From the NCBI RefSeq assembly GCF_003671495.1, contig NZ_RCHN01000015.1, positions 1 to 64,000 on the forward strand: a stretch of 64,000 bases of DNA, given 5' to 3'. Made by a program: the position numbers and the translations under genes. Positions within the stretch are counted from its first letter, which is position 1, and each line of letters starts with the position of its first letter. Source of the stretch: Ketobacter sp. Lineage in GTDB: Bacteria > Pseudomonadota > Gammaproteobacteria > Pseudomonadales > Ketobacteraceae. The notes under the pieces are model-generated. The model saw only the letters and a list, made by a program, of their open reading frames with translations. It was not told where the DNA came from and ran no database searches. Below are positions 43,773 to 52,616 of this stretch, piece by piece.

Positions 43773-45692
43773 ATGACCTCTGCCATCAAAGCATGGGCGG
43801 TATGCGGGCTGTTAGCCGCTGCTGTGCCAGTGGCGGCCTCCGCCAAGCATGACCATGAACCGAAAGCGAAAGCGCGTCCCCTGACCGTGAACATCCTGCA
43901 CATGAACGACCACCACTCCCATCTGGCGGCGGACGCGTTCTCTTACGATGCATCGGCCCTGCGCCTGCGCACCACCTTGAGCGACGGTACTGCGCTGAAT
44001 GAAGTGGAGGTCACCTACGGCGGTTTCCCCATGCTGGTGGATACCTTTCAGCGGCTGGAAACCGTGCTCCGCAACCCCATTAAAATTCACGCGGGCGACG
44101 CCGTGACCGGCACCCTGTATTACAGCCTGTTCAAGGGTGAAGCCGACGCCGCGGTGATGAACGAAATCTGTTTCGACGCCTTTGCCCTGGGCAACCACGA
44201 GTTTGACGACGGCGATAGCGGCCTGGCGGGTTTTCTGGATCACCTGAACGCCGGTCCGTGCCAGACGCCGGTGCTGGCCGCCAACGTGGTGCCGGCTGCC
44301 ACCTCCGCCGTGCGTGAAGGCTACCTTCAGCCCTATACGCTCATGCAGGTGGAAGGCCAGCCGGTGGGCATCATCGGCATCGACATCGCGGGCAAGACCA
44401 AACATTCCTCGCAGCCGGACGCGGGCACCGAATTCCTCGATGAGCTGACCACCGCCCAGTATTACATTGATGAGCTGACCGCCCAGGGCGTGAACAAGAT
44501 CATTCTGGTGACCCATTACCAGTACCAGAACGACATTGCCCTGGCGCAAAAGCTGCGCGGGGTGGATGTGATCGTGGGTGGCGACTCCCACAGCCTGCTG
44601 GGGGACAACACTTTGGCAGACCTGGGCTTTCCGGTGGTGGGTGAGTACCCCACCCGGGTCACCGACCTGGATGGCAATCCGGTGTGCATCGTGCAAGCCT
44701 GGGAATACGCCCATGTCATGGGTCGCCTGCAGGTCAACTTCGATCGCAAGGGCAAGGTATCCAGCTGTCACGGCAACCCGCTAATGCCCATCAAGAACGA
44801 GTATGTGTACGCAGACAGCGATGGCAGCGAGAAGACCCTGGGCGGGTTCGACAAGTGGAAAGTGGCGCTGTCCCTGGCCCTGAATCCGGAAATCACCTTG
44901 AGCCGCGAAGACGCCAATACCCTGGCGCTGCTGGACGGCTTCAATGAGCAGGTGTCGGTACTGGAGCAAACCGAAATCGGTACGGTAACCGACGATCTGT
45001 GCCTGGTGCGCTGGCCCGGTGAAGCCCGCTCTGCCATTTGCTCCCCTGCGGACACCTACGCCAACGGCAGCGACATCTCCAACATCGTGGCCAAGGCTTT
45101 CCTCACGGTAACCCCCACTGCGGACTTCGCCATCCAGAACGCGGGCGGTGTGCGGGTGGATGTGGCTGCCGGCCCATACACCATCGCCGATGCCTTCACC
45201 CTGTTGCCGTTCTCCAACACCCTGGTGACCCTGGAGATGACCGGCCAGCAGATCAAGAGCGTGCTGGAAGACGCGCTGTCGAACACACTGGATGACGGCG
45301 GCTCCACCGGCTCCTACCCTTATGCCTCCGGCCTGCGTTATCACGTGGACGCCTCCCAGAGTGAAGGCAATCGCATCAGCAATGTGGAAATCAATGCCCG
45401 CCTGGCAGGCAGCTGGAGCGCCATTGATCCGGCCGCCACCTACACCGTGGTCACCAACGATTTCATCGCCTCCGGTCAGGATGGATACGACACCTTCGGC
45501 GTGATCTTCGATGCGGGCCTGTTTGAAGACACCTTCACCGAGTACGCCCAGGGCTTCATCAAGTATGCAGAAGCACTCACCGATGCCGGCGCCAGCATCA
45601 GCAAGTTGCCGTTGGAAGAATACAGCACCCAGAAGTACATCGGGCGCGACGGCTGTGATCACTCAGCCCAAACGGATTGCGTTGGCTTTTAA
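43773..45692 (+). CDS. Periplasmic 5'-nucleotidase/UshA-like phosphoesterase
   Basis: A 639-residue exported metallophosphatase (signal peptide ending at about ASA, residue 23). The N-terminal calcineurin-like domain has HMNDHHSHL, GDAVTGTLYY, LGNHEFDDGD, VTHYQYQ and GGDSHSLLGD as metal-binding motifs. The C-terminal 5'-nucleotidase domain includes IQNAGGVRVDV and LPFSNTLVTLEMTGQQI. It ends with two cysteines (DGCDHSAQTDC). It would dephosphorylate extracellular nucleotides so that phosphate and nucleosides can be taken up. GGGAG precedes the ATG; the PhoX-like gene follows 24 bp later. Confidence 0.92.
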   Translation: MTSAIKAWAVCGLLAAAVPVAASAKHDHEPKAKARPLTVNILHMNDHHSHLAADAFSYDASALRLRTTLSDGTALNEVEVTYGGFPMLVDTFQRLETVLRNPIKIHAGDAVTGTLYYSLFKGEADAAVMNEICFDAFALGNHEFDDGDSGLAGFLDHLNAGPCQTPVLAANVVPAATSAVREGYLQPYTLMQVEGQPVGIIGIDIAGKTKHSSQPDAGTEFLDELTTAQYYIDELTAQGVNKIILVTHYQYQNDIALAQKLRGVDVIVGGDSHSLLGDNTLADLGFPVVGEYPTRVTDLDGNPVCIVQAWEYAHVMGRLQVNFDRKGKVSSCHGNPLMPIKNEYVYADSDGSEKTLGGFDKWKVALSLALNPEITLSREDANTLALLDGFNEQVSVLEQTEIGTVTDDLCLVRWPGEARSAICSPADTYANGSDISNIVAKAFLTVTPTADFAIQNAGGVRVDVAAGPYTIADAFTLLPFSNTLVTLEMTGQQIKSVLEDALSNTLDDGGSTGSYPYASGLRYHVDASQSEGNRISNVEINARLAGSWSAIDPAATYTVVTNDFIASGQDGYDTFGVIFDAGLFEDTFTEYAQGFIKYAEALTDAGASISKLPLEEYSTQKYIGRDGCDHSAQTDCVGF

Positions 45693-45716
45693 GCCGACAA
45701 CACAGAGGAGAGCATC

Positions 45717-46958
45717 ATGACCCAGCAACATGATCCCAAACGTCGGCAGTTTATTCGCCGCAGCTCCACCGGCATGGCGGCACTGGCCATCGGCAGCAGC
45801 CTGGTCAGCATGTCACGTCCGTTGCAGGCCCAGTCCCTGGCCCAACTGGGAGAGCTGCAATCCGCCAACAGTCTGGGCATTCGTCTGCCGGCCGGCTTTT
45901 CGGCGCGCATTGTCGCCAGTGCCGGCCAACGCCTGGCCAAAGACCGCTGGTGGCGCCGCACCCAGTATCGCTGGCACACCTATCCGGACGGCGGTGCCAC
46001 CTTCGCCACACCGGACGGTGGCTGGATTTACGTTTCCAACAGCGAAACCATCAGCCTGCTGGGCGGTGGCACCTCCGCTGTGCGCTTTGATGCCAACGGT
46101 GTGGTGGTGGATGCCTACCGCATCCTGGGCGGCACCAACGTCAACTGCGCCGGTGGCCTCACTCACTGGAACACCTGGTTATCCTGCGAAGAGATCGACT
46201 TCGGCCGGGTCTTTGAGTGTGATCCCTATGGCCAGCACAGCGCGGTGGTGCGCCCTGCCCTGGGCTACTTCAAACACGAAGCGGTGGCGGTGGACCCCAA
46301 TCTGGGATTCCTCTACCTGACCGAAGATGAAGGGGATGGTCGCCTGTATCGCTTTGTGCCGGACGGCCTGAACGCCCAAGGCAACCTGAATCTGGATGCG
46401 GGCACCTTGCAGGTGGCAGCGGTGGAAGACAACGGTATGCCCGGGGGCTATGTCAGCTGGATCGACCTGCCCAACCCCACCCCCAACCTGTTGCAAACGC
46501 CCACCCGCGAGCAGGTTCCGGAGAGTACCGCATTCCGTGGCGGCGAAGGCATCTGGTACAGCGACGGTGCCGTGTACTTCACCACCAAAGGCGACAACCG
46601 GGTCTGGAAACTGGATACCCACCTCAATCACCTGGAAGTGGTGTATGATGCCGCCACCGCCGCCAATCCGATCCTCACCGGGGTGGACAACATCACGGTC
46701 TCCTCCGGAGGCGACCTGCTGGTGGCCGAAGACGGGGGTGACATGCAGATCGTGGTGATCGACAGTGACGGCAATGTTGCACCGCTGATGCAGATCGAAG
46801 GCCAGGACGGCTCCGAAATCACCGGGCCGGCCTTCAGCCCGGACGGCAGCCGTTTGTATTTCAGTTCCCAGCGGGGTTGTGCCCTGTTCGGCGGCGGCAA
46901 TGGGTTCGGCATCACCTACGAAATCAGCGGTCCATTTGGCGATTACATGTCGCTCTGA
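45717..46958 (+). CDS. PhoX-family (DUF839) Tat-exported phosphatase
   Basis: A 413-residue protein with a twin-arginine signal (KRRQFIRRSSTGMAALAIG). The PhoX-type signature NCAGGLTHWNTWLSCEE is present, as are GYFKHEAVAVDP, LTEDEGDGRLYRFVP and the late SGGDLLVAEDGGD and SPDGSRLYFSSQRG blocks of a beta-propeller. PhoX enzymes are calcium/iron alkaline phosphatases. It is shorter than the classical 600-700-residue PhoX and closer to compact DUF839 proteins. It ends a three-gene group of exported phosphoesterases. Confidence 0.85.
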   Translation: MTQQHDPKRRQFIRRSSTGMAALAIGSSLVSMSRPLQAQSLAQLGELQSANSLGIRLPAGFSARIVASAGQRLAKDRWWRRTQYRWHTYPDGGATFATPDGGWIYVSNSETISLLGGGTSAVRFDANGVVVDAYRILGGTNVNCAGGLTHWNTWLSCEEIDFGRVFECDPYGQHSAVVRPALGYFKHEAVAVDPNLGFLYLTEDEGDGRLYRFVPDGLNAQGNLNLDAGTLQVAAVEDNGMPGGYVSWIDLPNPTPNLLQTPTREQVPESTAFRGGEGIWYSDGAVYFTTKGDNRVWKLDTHLNHLEVVYDAATAANPILTGVDNITVSSGGDLLVAEDGGDMQIVVIDSDGNVAPLMQIEGQDGSEITGPAFSPDGSRLYFSSQRGCALFGGGNGFGITYEISGPFGDYMSL

Positions 46959-47000
46959 TCTCGCTCACCGGGACCGCTCTGCCGCAATCCGCCTAACAAC

Positions 47001-47036
47001 ATGCTGCCTACCGGCACCCTAACCGGTAGGCAGCAT
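47001..47036. terminator. Strong bidirectional terminator-like hairpin
   Basis: Perfect 14-bp stem (ATGCTGCCTACCGG, 47001-47014, with 47023-47036) and an 8-nt loop between the convergent phosphatase and mgtE genes. The right arm encodes the last residues of MgtE, so the hairpin overlaps coding sequence. Confidence 0.8.
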
Positions 47037-48353
47037 GCCCGCCAACAGGGTGGCAATCCCCAGGAACGACATAAAGCCCGCAATATCGGTGACCGTGGTC
47101 AACACAATGGATGAGGACTGGGCCGGGTCCAGGCCGAACTTCTTCAGCACCATGGGCACCAGGGCGCCGGAGCCACAGGCAATGGTCAGGGACGAAATCA
47201 TCGCCAGGGTCATCACCAGCGCCAACCCCATGGAGCCACTCCAGACCCAAACACCGATGGAACAGGTCACCGCAATGGCAATGCCGTTCAGAAATCCCAC
47301 CATGCTTTCCTTGCGAAACACCTGCCACCAGTGGCGGGTGGTGATCTCCTTCAGGGTCAGCCCACGCATGGTCACCGCCAGCGCCTGCGCCCCGGCATTC
47401 CCGCTCTGACCGGCGGCCACCGGCAACAGGATCGCCAGGGCAGTGAACTGCGAAATAATACCCTCAAACGCGCCCACCACCGCCGCCGCGGCAAACGCGG
47501 TCAGCAGATTGATCTGCAGCCAGGGCATGCGCTTGCGCACGGCAAACCAGCTGCTGGACAGCGCCCGCTCATCCTTGCTGGCACCCACCATCACTGCCAT
47601 GTCTGCCGCCAGTTCTTCCTTCGCCTGTTGATAGACGTCCTCATCCCGGATGATGCCCACCACCCGGTCATTGACATTCAGTACCGGCAACATGGTGACC
47701 TTTGCACCTTCAAATTTCTCGATGACGTCTTCCTTGGAATCCAGGGTATTCAGGTAATGGGCAATGGGACGCGCCAGTTTGGACACCTTGCTTTTCGGGT
47801 CCGCCAGAATCAGGTCCCCCAGGTCCAGGGTGCCCACCACCTGATCCTCATGATTGGCCAGGAACAGGGCATCCATTTTTTTGGGATGGCGGATCTTGAT
47901 TTGATGCAGCACCTCTTCAACCGTCAGCGTGCTGTAGAACATGTGAATGCGAGGGTCCATCAGGCGCCCGGCGGAGCCATCCGGATACGCCAGCAAATCC
48001 TGAAATTCCTTGGCCAGGGATTTGTGTGCCTGCGCCATCGTTGCCAACAGTTGTTCCCGGGTGTCGGTATCCAGGCGGGACAACAGGGAAGTCGCCAGAT
48101 GCACATCCAGTTTGGCCAGCAGATCCATAACCTTGTGGTCAGGCCAGTGTTCCAGTAACTGCTCACTGAGCCCGGCGGGAATGTGATTGAACAACGCCAC
48201 CAGCACATGCAACGGCTGTTGAGCCAGCACCGTGGCGGCGTGCTGAATGGGTAACTTGGCGATCTCCCGGGCGGCCTTGGCCGGGTACTGAATCAGGTAA
48301 GCATTGGTGAGCCGTTGGGCGGTATCTTTTAAATGCTCGGTTGTTGCTGTCAT
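47019..48353 (-). CDS. mgtE: Magnesium transporter MgtE
   Basis: A 444-residue MgtE channel. The N-terminal superhelical domain (residues 1-125) is followed by two CBS motifs (RLMDPRIHMFYSTLTVEEVL and LDSKEDVIEKFEGAKVTMLPVL), a connecting helix and five membrane helices with the pore signatures VGAFEGIISQFTALAILLPVAAGQSGNAGAQALAV and GSGALVPMVLKKFGLDPAQSSSIVLTTVTD. Cytosolic Mg2+ binding to the N/CBS parts closes the pore in characterised homologues. It is the last gene of a three-gene operon with a free-standing MgtE-N/CBS protein and a small-conductance channel. Confidence 0.93.
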   Translation of the reverse strand: MTATTEHLKDTAQRLTNAYLIQYPAKAAREIAKLPIQHAATVLAQQPLHVLVALFNHIPAGLSEQLLEHWPDHKVMDLLAKLDVHLATSLLSRLDTDTREQLLATMAQAHKSLAKEFQDLLAYPDGSAGRLMDPRIHMFYSTLTVEEVLHQIKIRHPKKMDALFLANHEDQVVGTLDLGDLILADPKSKVSKLARPIAHYLNTLDSKEDVIEKFEGAKVTMLPVLNVNDRVVGIIRDEDVYQQAKEELAADMAVMVGASKDERALSSSWFAVRKRMPWLQINLLTAFAAAAVVGAFEGIISQFTALAILLPVAAGQSGNAGAQALAVTMRGLTLKEITTRHWWQVFRKESMVGFLNGIAIAVTCSIGVWVWSGSMGLALVMTLAMISSLTIACGSGALVPMVLKKFGLDPAQSSSIVLTTVTDIAGFMSFLGIATLLAGMLPTG

Positions 48354-48395
48354 GGTTTCACCACTGGTTCATTGTTCTTCGATCCGCGGCCGGCT

Positions 48396-49223
48396 TCAGC
48401 CAATGCCCTTGCCCACCACATCCAGCAGACCGCGCATGCTGTCACTGTAGGCCTGTATCAGATCCTGGGCGGCACCGGCAGCCGGAGCATGGGCGGGTTC
48501 CAGCAGCTGGGCATGGGTGGATAACAGGCGGCGGATGTCGCTATACCAGATCACACCGATCAGTTCCCGGCGCCGATTCACCACCGCCGCCACATCCTGC
48601 TGCTGCCAGACAGGAAGGCTGATGGCCGTGGATAAGGTCATTGCACCGTTGATCAGTTCCGGCTTGGGCCCGGCTATGCTTTCCAGGGTGATGGTTTTGG
48701 TGCTGCGCAACAGTACCGTAAAGGACAGGGTCGCCACTGGCCGCCGCTCATCATCCACCACCAGGATCACCCGATCCTCCGCAAAGGATTTGCGTTTCAG
48801 CCGTTTCAGCGCGTCCTCCACCGACATATCAACCGGGAACACCGGCACGTCGGTTTCCACCCAGGCCCCCAGCATGTCGTCTTTGTAGGTGAGCAGCAGT
48901 TGGCAGGCAGTGCGGCGCTTGAGAGGGAGCTGGTTCAGAAGTTCCTGCTGGCGGTTTTTGTCCAGATGGCGCAATACCGCGCACACATGGTTGTTGGACA
49001 GCTCAGCCAACCACAGAATGGTGGCGCTGATCTCGGCGTGCAACAGCACCGCGGCACAGGCCGAGGGCGCCATTTCCCGCAGCACCTCCTGGGCCAGCGG
49101 ATGCGGGGCGTTGGACAGGAACTCTGCCACTTCAGCCGGCTCCATCTCCTCCAGCAACCGGGCCGCCGCCTTGGATTCCTGTTTGATAAAACTGAACGCC
49201 ATTCGATAAATCTGATCAGTCAT
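48396..49223 (-). CDS. Soluble MgtE-N plus CBS-domain protein
   Basis: A 275-residue protein that looks like the cytosolic sensor half of MgtE without the pore. Residues about 18-125 repeat the MgtE-N helical pattern (EEMEPAEVAEFLSNAPHP, LREMAPSACAAVLLHAE, LNQLPLKRRTACQLLL). Two CBS motifs follow (DMLGAWVETDVPVFPVDMSVEDAL and ALNGAMTLSTAISLPVWQQQ-like segment, VAAVVNRRRELIGVIWYSDI). There are no membrane helices. It lies 42 bp upstream of mgtE on the same strand and 10 bp after the MscS-like gene, so it probably modulates one of these membrane proteins. Confidence 0.8.
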   Translation of the reverse strand: MTDQIYRMAFSFIKQESKAAARLLEEMEPAEVAEFLSNAPHPLAQEVLREMAPSACAAVLLHAEISATILWLAELSNNHVCAVLRHLDKNRQQELLNQLPLKRRTACQLLLTYKDDMLGAWVETDVPVFPVDMSVEDALKRLKRKSFAEDRVILVVDDERRPVATLSFTVLLRSTKTITLESIAGPKPELINGAMTLSTAISLPVWQQQDVAAVVNRRRELIGVIWYSDIRRLLSTHAQLLEPAHAPAAGAAQDLIQAYSDSMRGLLDVVGKGIG

Positions 49224-49233
49224 ATATGAAGCC

Positions 49234-50082
49234 CTATTTGCCGCTGCCGGAGCTGGATTTAATGCAGCCGACGTTTTCCATGAACAGGTTGGCCGGCACC
49301 GTGACCCGCCCCTGATGGGATTCGATCACCAGCATGGTGCCGCTGATTTCCACCACCACACCGTCGATACCCGCGATACTGACCTCATCCCCCAGCTGCA
49401 GGAACTTGGCCGCCTGCTGGGCCCCAATGATGTTGGCCACCAGGGTTCTGGCCCCCAGGGCAAAGCTGAGGGAAAAGCCCCCCAGCAGAATCGCGGACAT
49501 CACAATAAAGAACTGGGTGAAAAAGTGAATATTGATGCCAAATTGTTCGATACCGATGACAATGGCCGTGAAGAAGACCGCAAACTGCGTCACCTTGCCG
49601 ATCCACTTGGCCTGCTTGGAGCCCGCGGATTCCACCGCCGACACCACCATCAACTCGACGATGTTGCTGATCAGATAGCCACCGATCATGATCAGCAGAC
49701 CCACCGCCAGTTTGGGCAAATACAGCAACAGGTCTGACATCCATCTGGACACCATTTCCAGACCCAGGCTGTTGGCGGCGGCCGCCACAAATAACAGGAA
49801 CACCAGCCAGAAAATCATCTTGCTGACGGCATTGATATTGATGGGCCTGAATTTGAGATCCGGTTTGACGAACAGCGACGGAAACAGGCGCACCAACAGG
49901 CGCTCAAAAAAATGCATGCCCGTACGCGTGGCCCTGGAGATCAGGAACGCCACCAGGCCGCCGATCACCAGCAACAGAAACGCTCCCAGCAATTTGGGTG
50001 CAAATACAATCAGTTGCTGTAACATTTGTTCATAGGTCAGCGCCAACACTTCCTGCCAACCCCGAGCCTGGTCGGGCGCCAT
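49234..50082 (-). CDS. MscS-family mechanosensitive channel-like protein
   Basis: A 282-residue inner-membrane protein with four to five hydrophobic segments (KLLGAFLLLVIGGLVAFLI, MIFWLVFLLFVAAAANSLG, LLLYLPKLAVGLLIMIGGYL, FAVFFTAIVIGIEQFG, FFIVMSAILLGGFSLSFALGA) and the MscS beta-domain (LQLGDEVSIAGIDGVVVEISGTMLVIESHQGRVTVPANLFME). The pore-lining helix is the Gly/Ala-rich GGFSLSFALGARTLVANIIG. It resembles the CmpX/YbdG-like small members rather than classical MscS. It heads the operon with the MgtE-N/CBS and MgtE genes. Confidence 0.85.
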   Translation of the reverse strand: MAPDQARGWQEVLALTYEQMLQQLIVFAPKLLGAFLLLVIGGLVAFLISRATRTGMHFFERLLVRLFPSLFVKPDLKFRPININAVSKMIFWLVFLLFVAAAANSLGLEMVSRWMSDLLLYLPKLAVGLLIMIGGYLISNIVELMVVSAVESAGSKQAKWIGKVTQFAVFFTAIVIGIEQFGINIHFFTQFFIVMSAILLGGFSLSFALGARTLVANIIGAQQAAKFLQLGDEVSIAGIDGVVVEISGTMLVIESHQGRVTVPANLFMENVGCIKSSSGSGK

Positions 50083-50307
50083 ATTTGCTTCCCCTTCTGC
50101 ATCCGCTGTGGTGAACCTGATTCCTCCATATTGTGTATAAATACCCTATAAGTTACTACCGCATTCTGCGTCATGGTCCGGACGGTCTTGGGCGGCAGTG
50201 GGCAAAAAGCATTCGCGGGATGTGACTATTACCTTGATCCAGTGAGCCGCCCGCCCTTACTTTAGGCAGAGTGTGATTGAATCGGGCTGAGGTTTAGGGG
50301 GAATAGA

Positions 50308-50916
50308 ATGTGGACAAGACACCGTCGAATCGACTTTTCTGATGTGGACTATCCGGGGACCCTGTTTCGCGCCGACGCGGCCAATTTCCGCATTCCACCC
50401 ACGCCGCGCCAGATCAAATACATCATCATCCACATCACCGGCGGCCCGGCCCAGGATGAAGGCCCGGCCATCAACACGTTTCGCCATGGCCCGGCCAGTG
50501 CGCACTACATTGTGAATCGTCAGGGGCACGTCACGCAGTTTGTACGGGATGCCCACATCGCCAACCATGTGGACAACATCAACTCCGCCACCAACCGCGA
50601 CAGCATCGGCATTGAGCATGTGAACCAGTGGAGCCACGGCATTCACATGCGCCCCACTCACCGTCAGTATGAGGCCTCGGCCCGTCTGGTGGCGTGGCTG
50701 TGCCAGCGTTACAACATTCCCATTGTGCACGATACCCGGCGCCATGCTCCGGGCATCCGCGGCCACATTGAGGAACAACCCCATTCCGGCCACACTGCCT
50801 GCCCCAACCCGGCCTGGGATTGGCACAGTTATATTTCGTTGGTGCAGAATATTCAGGTCCCGAACCTGGATGCGTTCATCGCCAGCCTGGCGCGGGACCC
50901 GTTTCCAATGGAGTGA
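50308..50916 (+). CDS. N-acetylmuramoyl-L-alanine amidase domain protein
   Basis: A 202-residue protein of the Amidase_2/PGRP fold. The zinc and catalytic motifs are YIIIHITGG near residue 40, AHYIVNRQGHVTQFV, SIGIEHVNQW and the C-terminal GHTACPNPAWDW, where His and an adjacent Cys/Asp complete the site. It has no signal peptide at the chosen start, so it is either cytoplasmic (murein recycling, prophage-like) or exported by another route. A 225-bp gap (50083-50307) separates it from the divergent channel gene and contains only promoter-like AT-rich sequence. Confidence 0.85.
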   Translation: MWTRHRRIDFSDVDYPGTLFRADAANFRIPPTPRQIKYIIIHITGGPAQDEGPAINTFRHGPASAHYIVNRQGHVTQFVRDAHIANHVDNINSATNRDSIGIEHVNQWSHGIHMRPTHRQYEASARLVAWLCQRYNIPIVHDTRRHAPGIRGHIEEQPHSGHTACPNPAWDWHSYISLVQNIQVPNLDAFIASLARDPFPME

Positions 50917-50939
50917 GCAGCGTGAGCGCGGCCCCGGGC

Positions 50940-51824
50940 TCAGAACTCCGGGGTTGAAGCGGCGTTGGCCTTACGCTGGCGAATCACGTAGTCTGAATTG
51001 TACTGATTGATGGCGTTGAACGCGGTGCCCGAGGTCAAACGGAACACAGACATCACCGAAAGCCCCTTGTTGCAGGTGATCTCGAACAGCATTTGCGAGC
51101 CATCCCCGAGATTGTCTGTCTTGCCCACCAGGCGGGTGCCGGATGACTCGAACATCTTGTTCATCTTTTTAATGAAGTTCTTCTGTTTCTTTTCCACATT
51201 GCGGACCCCTTTCAGGTCCACCTTGGAGCCACCCCAGGTATAGCGCTTCGAACCGCTGGCAACGTCCAGGCGGGAATAGGGCTCATTGGAATATTTTTTA
51301 ATGGCTTTTTTGGCCACGTCTTTACACACCATGTCTTCGCGCATCAGCACACTGAAATCCCACAGCGCAAACAGCTCTTTCCCCATCACATCACGCCCCT
51401 GCGTGCTCACGGTGTACTTGGGGTTATTGGCGAATTTCGCCAACTGAGGGGAACTCAAAGTGGCTTCAAGCTGGGGCTTGGTGTAGTACCCCAGATCAAC
51501 GCCGAAGATGTCCAGTCCGGTGGCCAGATCCGGCAAGCCGGAAGGCGCCATGGAGGAATTGCCGCTGGTGCCGAACACCCGCTTGTTCACTTCACTTTCA
51601 AGCATGTCGGAGGCGTTTTCCATAGTGGCGGTCTGCTTCACAGTGGCTGAGGTTTGCTGCGCAGAGTCCACCGTTTCCTGGGCGGATGTGCTGGTTTCCG
51701 TGACCTTGCCCTGCATTTCATCCACTTTTTTATTAAGCTCCTCCAGCTGGTCAAAAAATCCTGCCTGCGCGGTAGCAGACAATCCCAACGACAACACGGC
51801 AGCAATGGTAAAACGGTTTTTCAT
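50940..51824 (-). CDS. Exported coiled-coil hypothetical protein
   Basis: A 294-residue secreted or periplasmic protein of unknown family. The signal peptide MKNRFTIAAVLSLGLSATAQA is clear. It is followed by a coiled-coil stretch (FDQLEELNKKVDEMQGKV, then Thr/Ser/Gln-rich repeats to about residue 80). The C-terminal 180 residues form a basic globular region with three cysteines, including EDMVCKDVAKKAI and FEITCNKGLSVMS. The start at 51824 replaces a longer open frame because the signal peptide begins there. It is convergent with the amidase gene; CCCCGG/CCGGGG (50932-50953) may act as a short terminator. Confidence 0.75.
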   Translation of the reverse strand: MKNRFTIAAVLSLGLSATAQAGFFDQLEELNKKVDEMQGKVTETSTSAQETVDSAQQTSATVKQTATMENASDMLESEVNKRVFGTSGNSSMAPSGLPDLATGLDIFGVDLGYYTKPQLEATLSSPQLAKFANNPKYTVSTQGRDVMGKELFALWDFSVLMREDMVCKDVAKKAIKKYSNEPYSRLDVASGSKRYTWGGSKVDLKGVRNVEKKQKNFIKKMNKMFESSGTRLVGKTDNLGDGSQMLFEITCNKGLSVMSVFRLTSGTAFNAINQYNSDYVIRQRKANAASTPEF

Positions 51825-52289
51825 CTGAAGCCCCCCAAAGGCGTTATGGTGACACCGCTGCGCCGATAACCCAGTCGATGTGCGGTCACAAAACAGAAAT
51901 ACAGTGGTTACATTGAATTCAACAAAGACAGCGGGCAACGCTGCTGCAACCGCCCCTGACTGCACCCCACACGGTGCAGAACCCCACAGAGGACAGTGGC
52001 GACAAACCCGATGCTTCAGGTCGGAAACACACTCTCAAACCTGAAAGTCATAGTGCGACAGCCAACCACCCCCGTCAAGACCATTGTCCATCTGCGGGCG
52101 CAGGGCCCCAGCCAGGGCTGTTGCGCCCCTGCCGAATGCCATTAACTGACTGAATATTGGGAATTTTTGATCTGGTCCGAGGAAACCGGGAAAAGCACTG
52201 CGCTTCTGCTACTGTTATAATCAACACTGTTTTCCACTGCAGGCCGCAGCGCTTGCCGGCATTATCCGTATAAAATCCAAGAGGTCGTA
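51825..52289. other. 465-bp intergenic region without a gene
   Basis: No convincing open frame or RNA gene is seen. Two small inverted repeats occur: TGCACC/GGTGCA (51961-51978) and TTCAGGT/ACCTGAA (52015-52045). The region must hold the divergent promoters for the coiled-coil protein and the DUF3817 gene. Confidence 0.5.
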
Positions 52290-52595
52290 ATGATTAAGCT
52301 GTTTCGGATCGTAAGCTGCGCGGAGGGTTTGTCCTACCTGATTATCCTCAGCGTCACCCTGGGCTTCATCAGCCGGGATTATGTATTTGTTCTGGGCATG
52401 ACCCACGGTGTGTTGTTTATGGTGTATCTGGTGTTATCCCTGCTGGTGAGCAATCAGCGAGGCTGGTCCGTCATCAAATGGCTGGGGTTGTTCGTGGCCG
52501 CCGTGGTGCCCTTTGCGTTTATTCCGGTTGAATGGTGGATGCGCAAGGAAGCGACCAATGCCCAACCGCCTGCCCTGCAAACCAATCCTTCGTAA
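52290..52595 (+). CDS. DUF3817 small membrane protein
   Basis: A 101-residue inner-membrane protein with three hydrophobic helices. The family features are FRIVSCAEGLSYLIILSVTLG at the N-terminus, GMTHGVLFMVYLVLSLLV in the middle with the conserved HG, and WLGLFVAAVVPFAFIPVEWWM at the end. Function unknown in the family. GAGG precedes the ATG. It is convergent with the AsmA-like gene. Confidence 0.88.
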   Translation: MIKLFRIVSCAEGLSYLIILSVTLGFISRDYVFVLGMTHGVLFMVYLVLSLLVSNQRGWSVIKWLGLFVAAVVPFAFIPVEWWMRKEATNAQPPALQTNPS

Positions 52596-52616
52596 TCAGC
52601 AAGGGCCGAATTCAGT

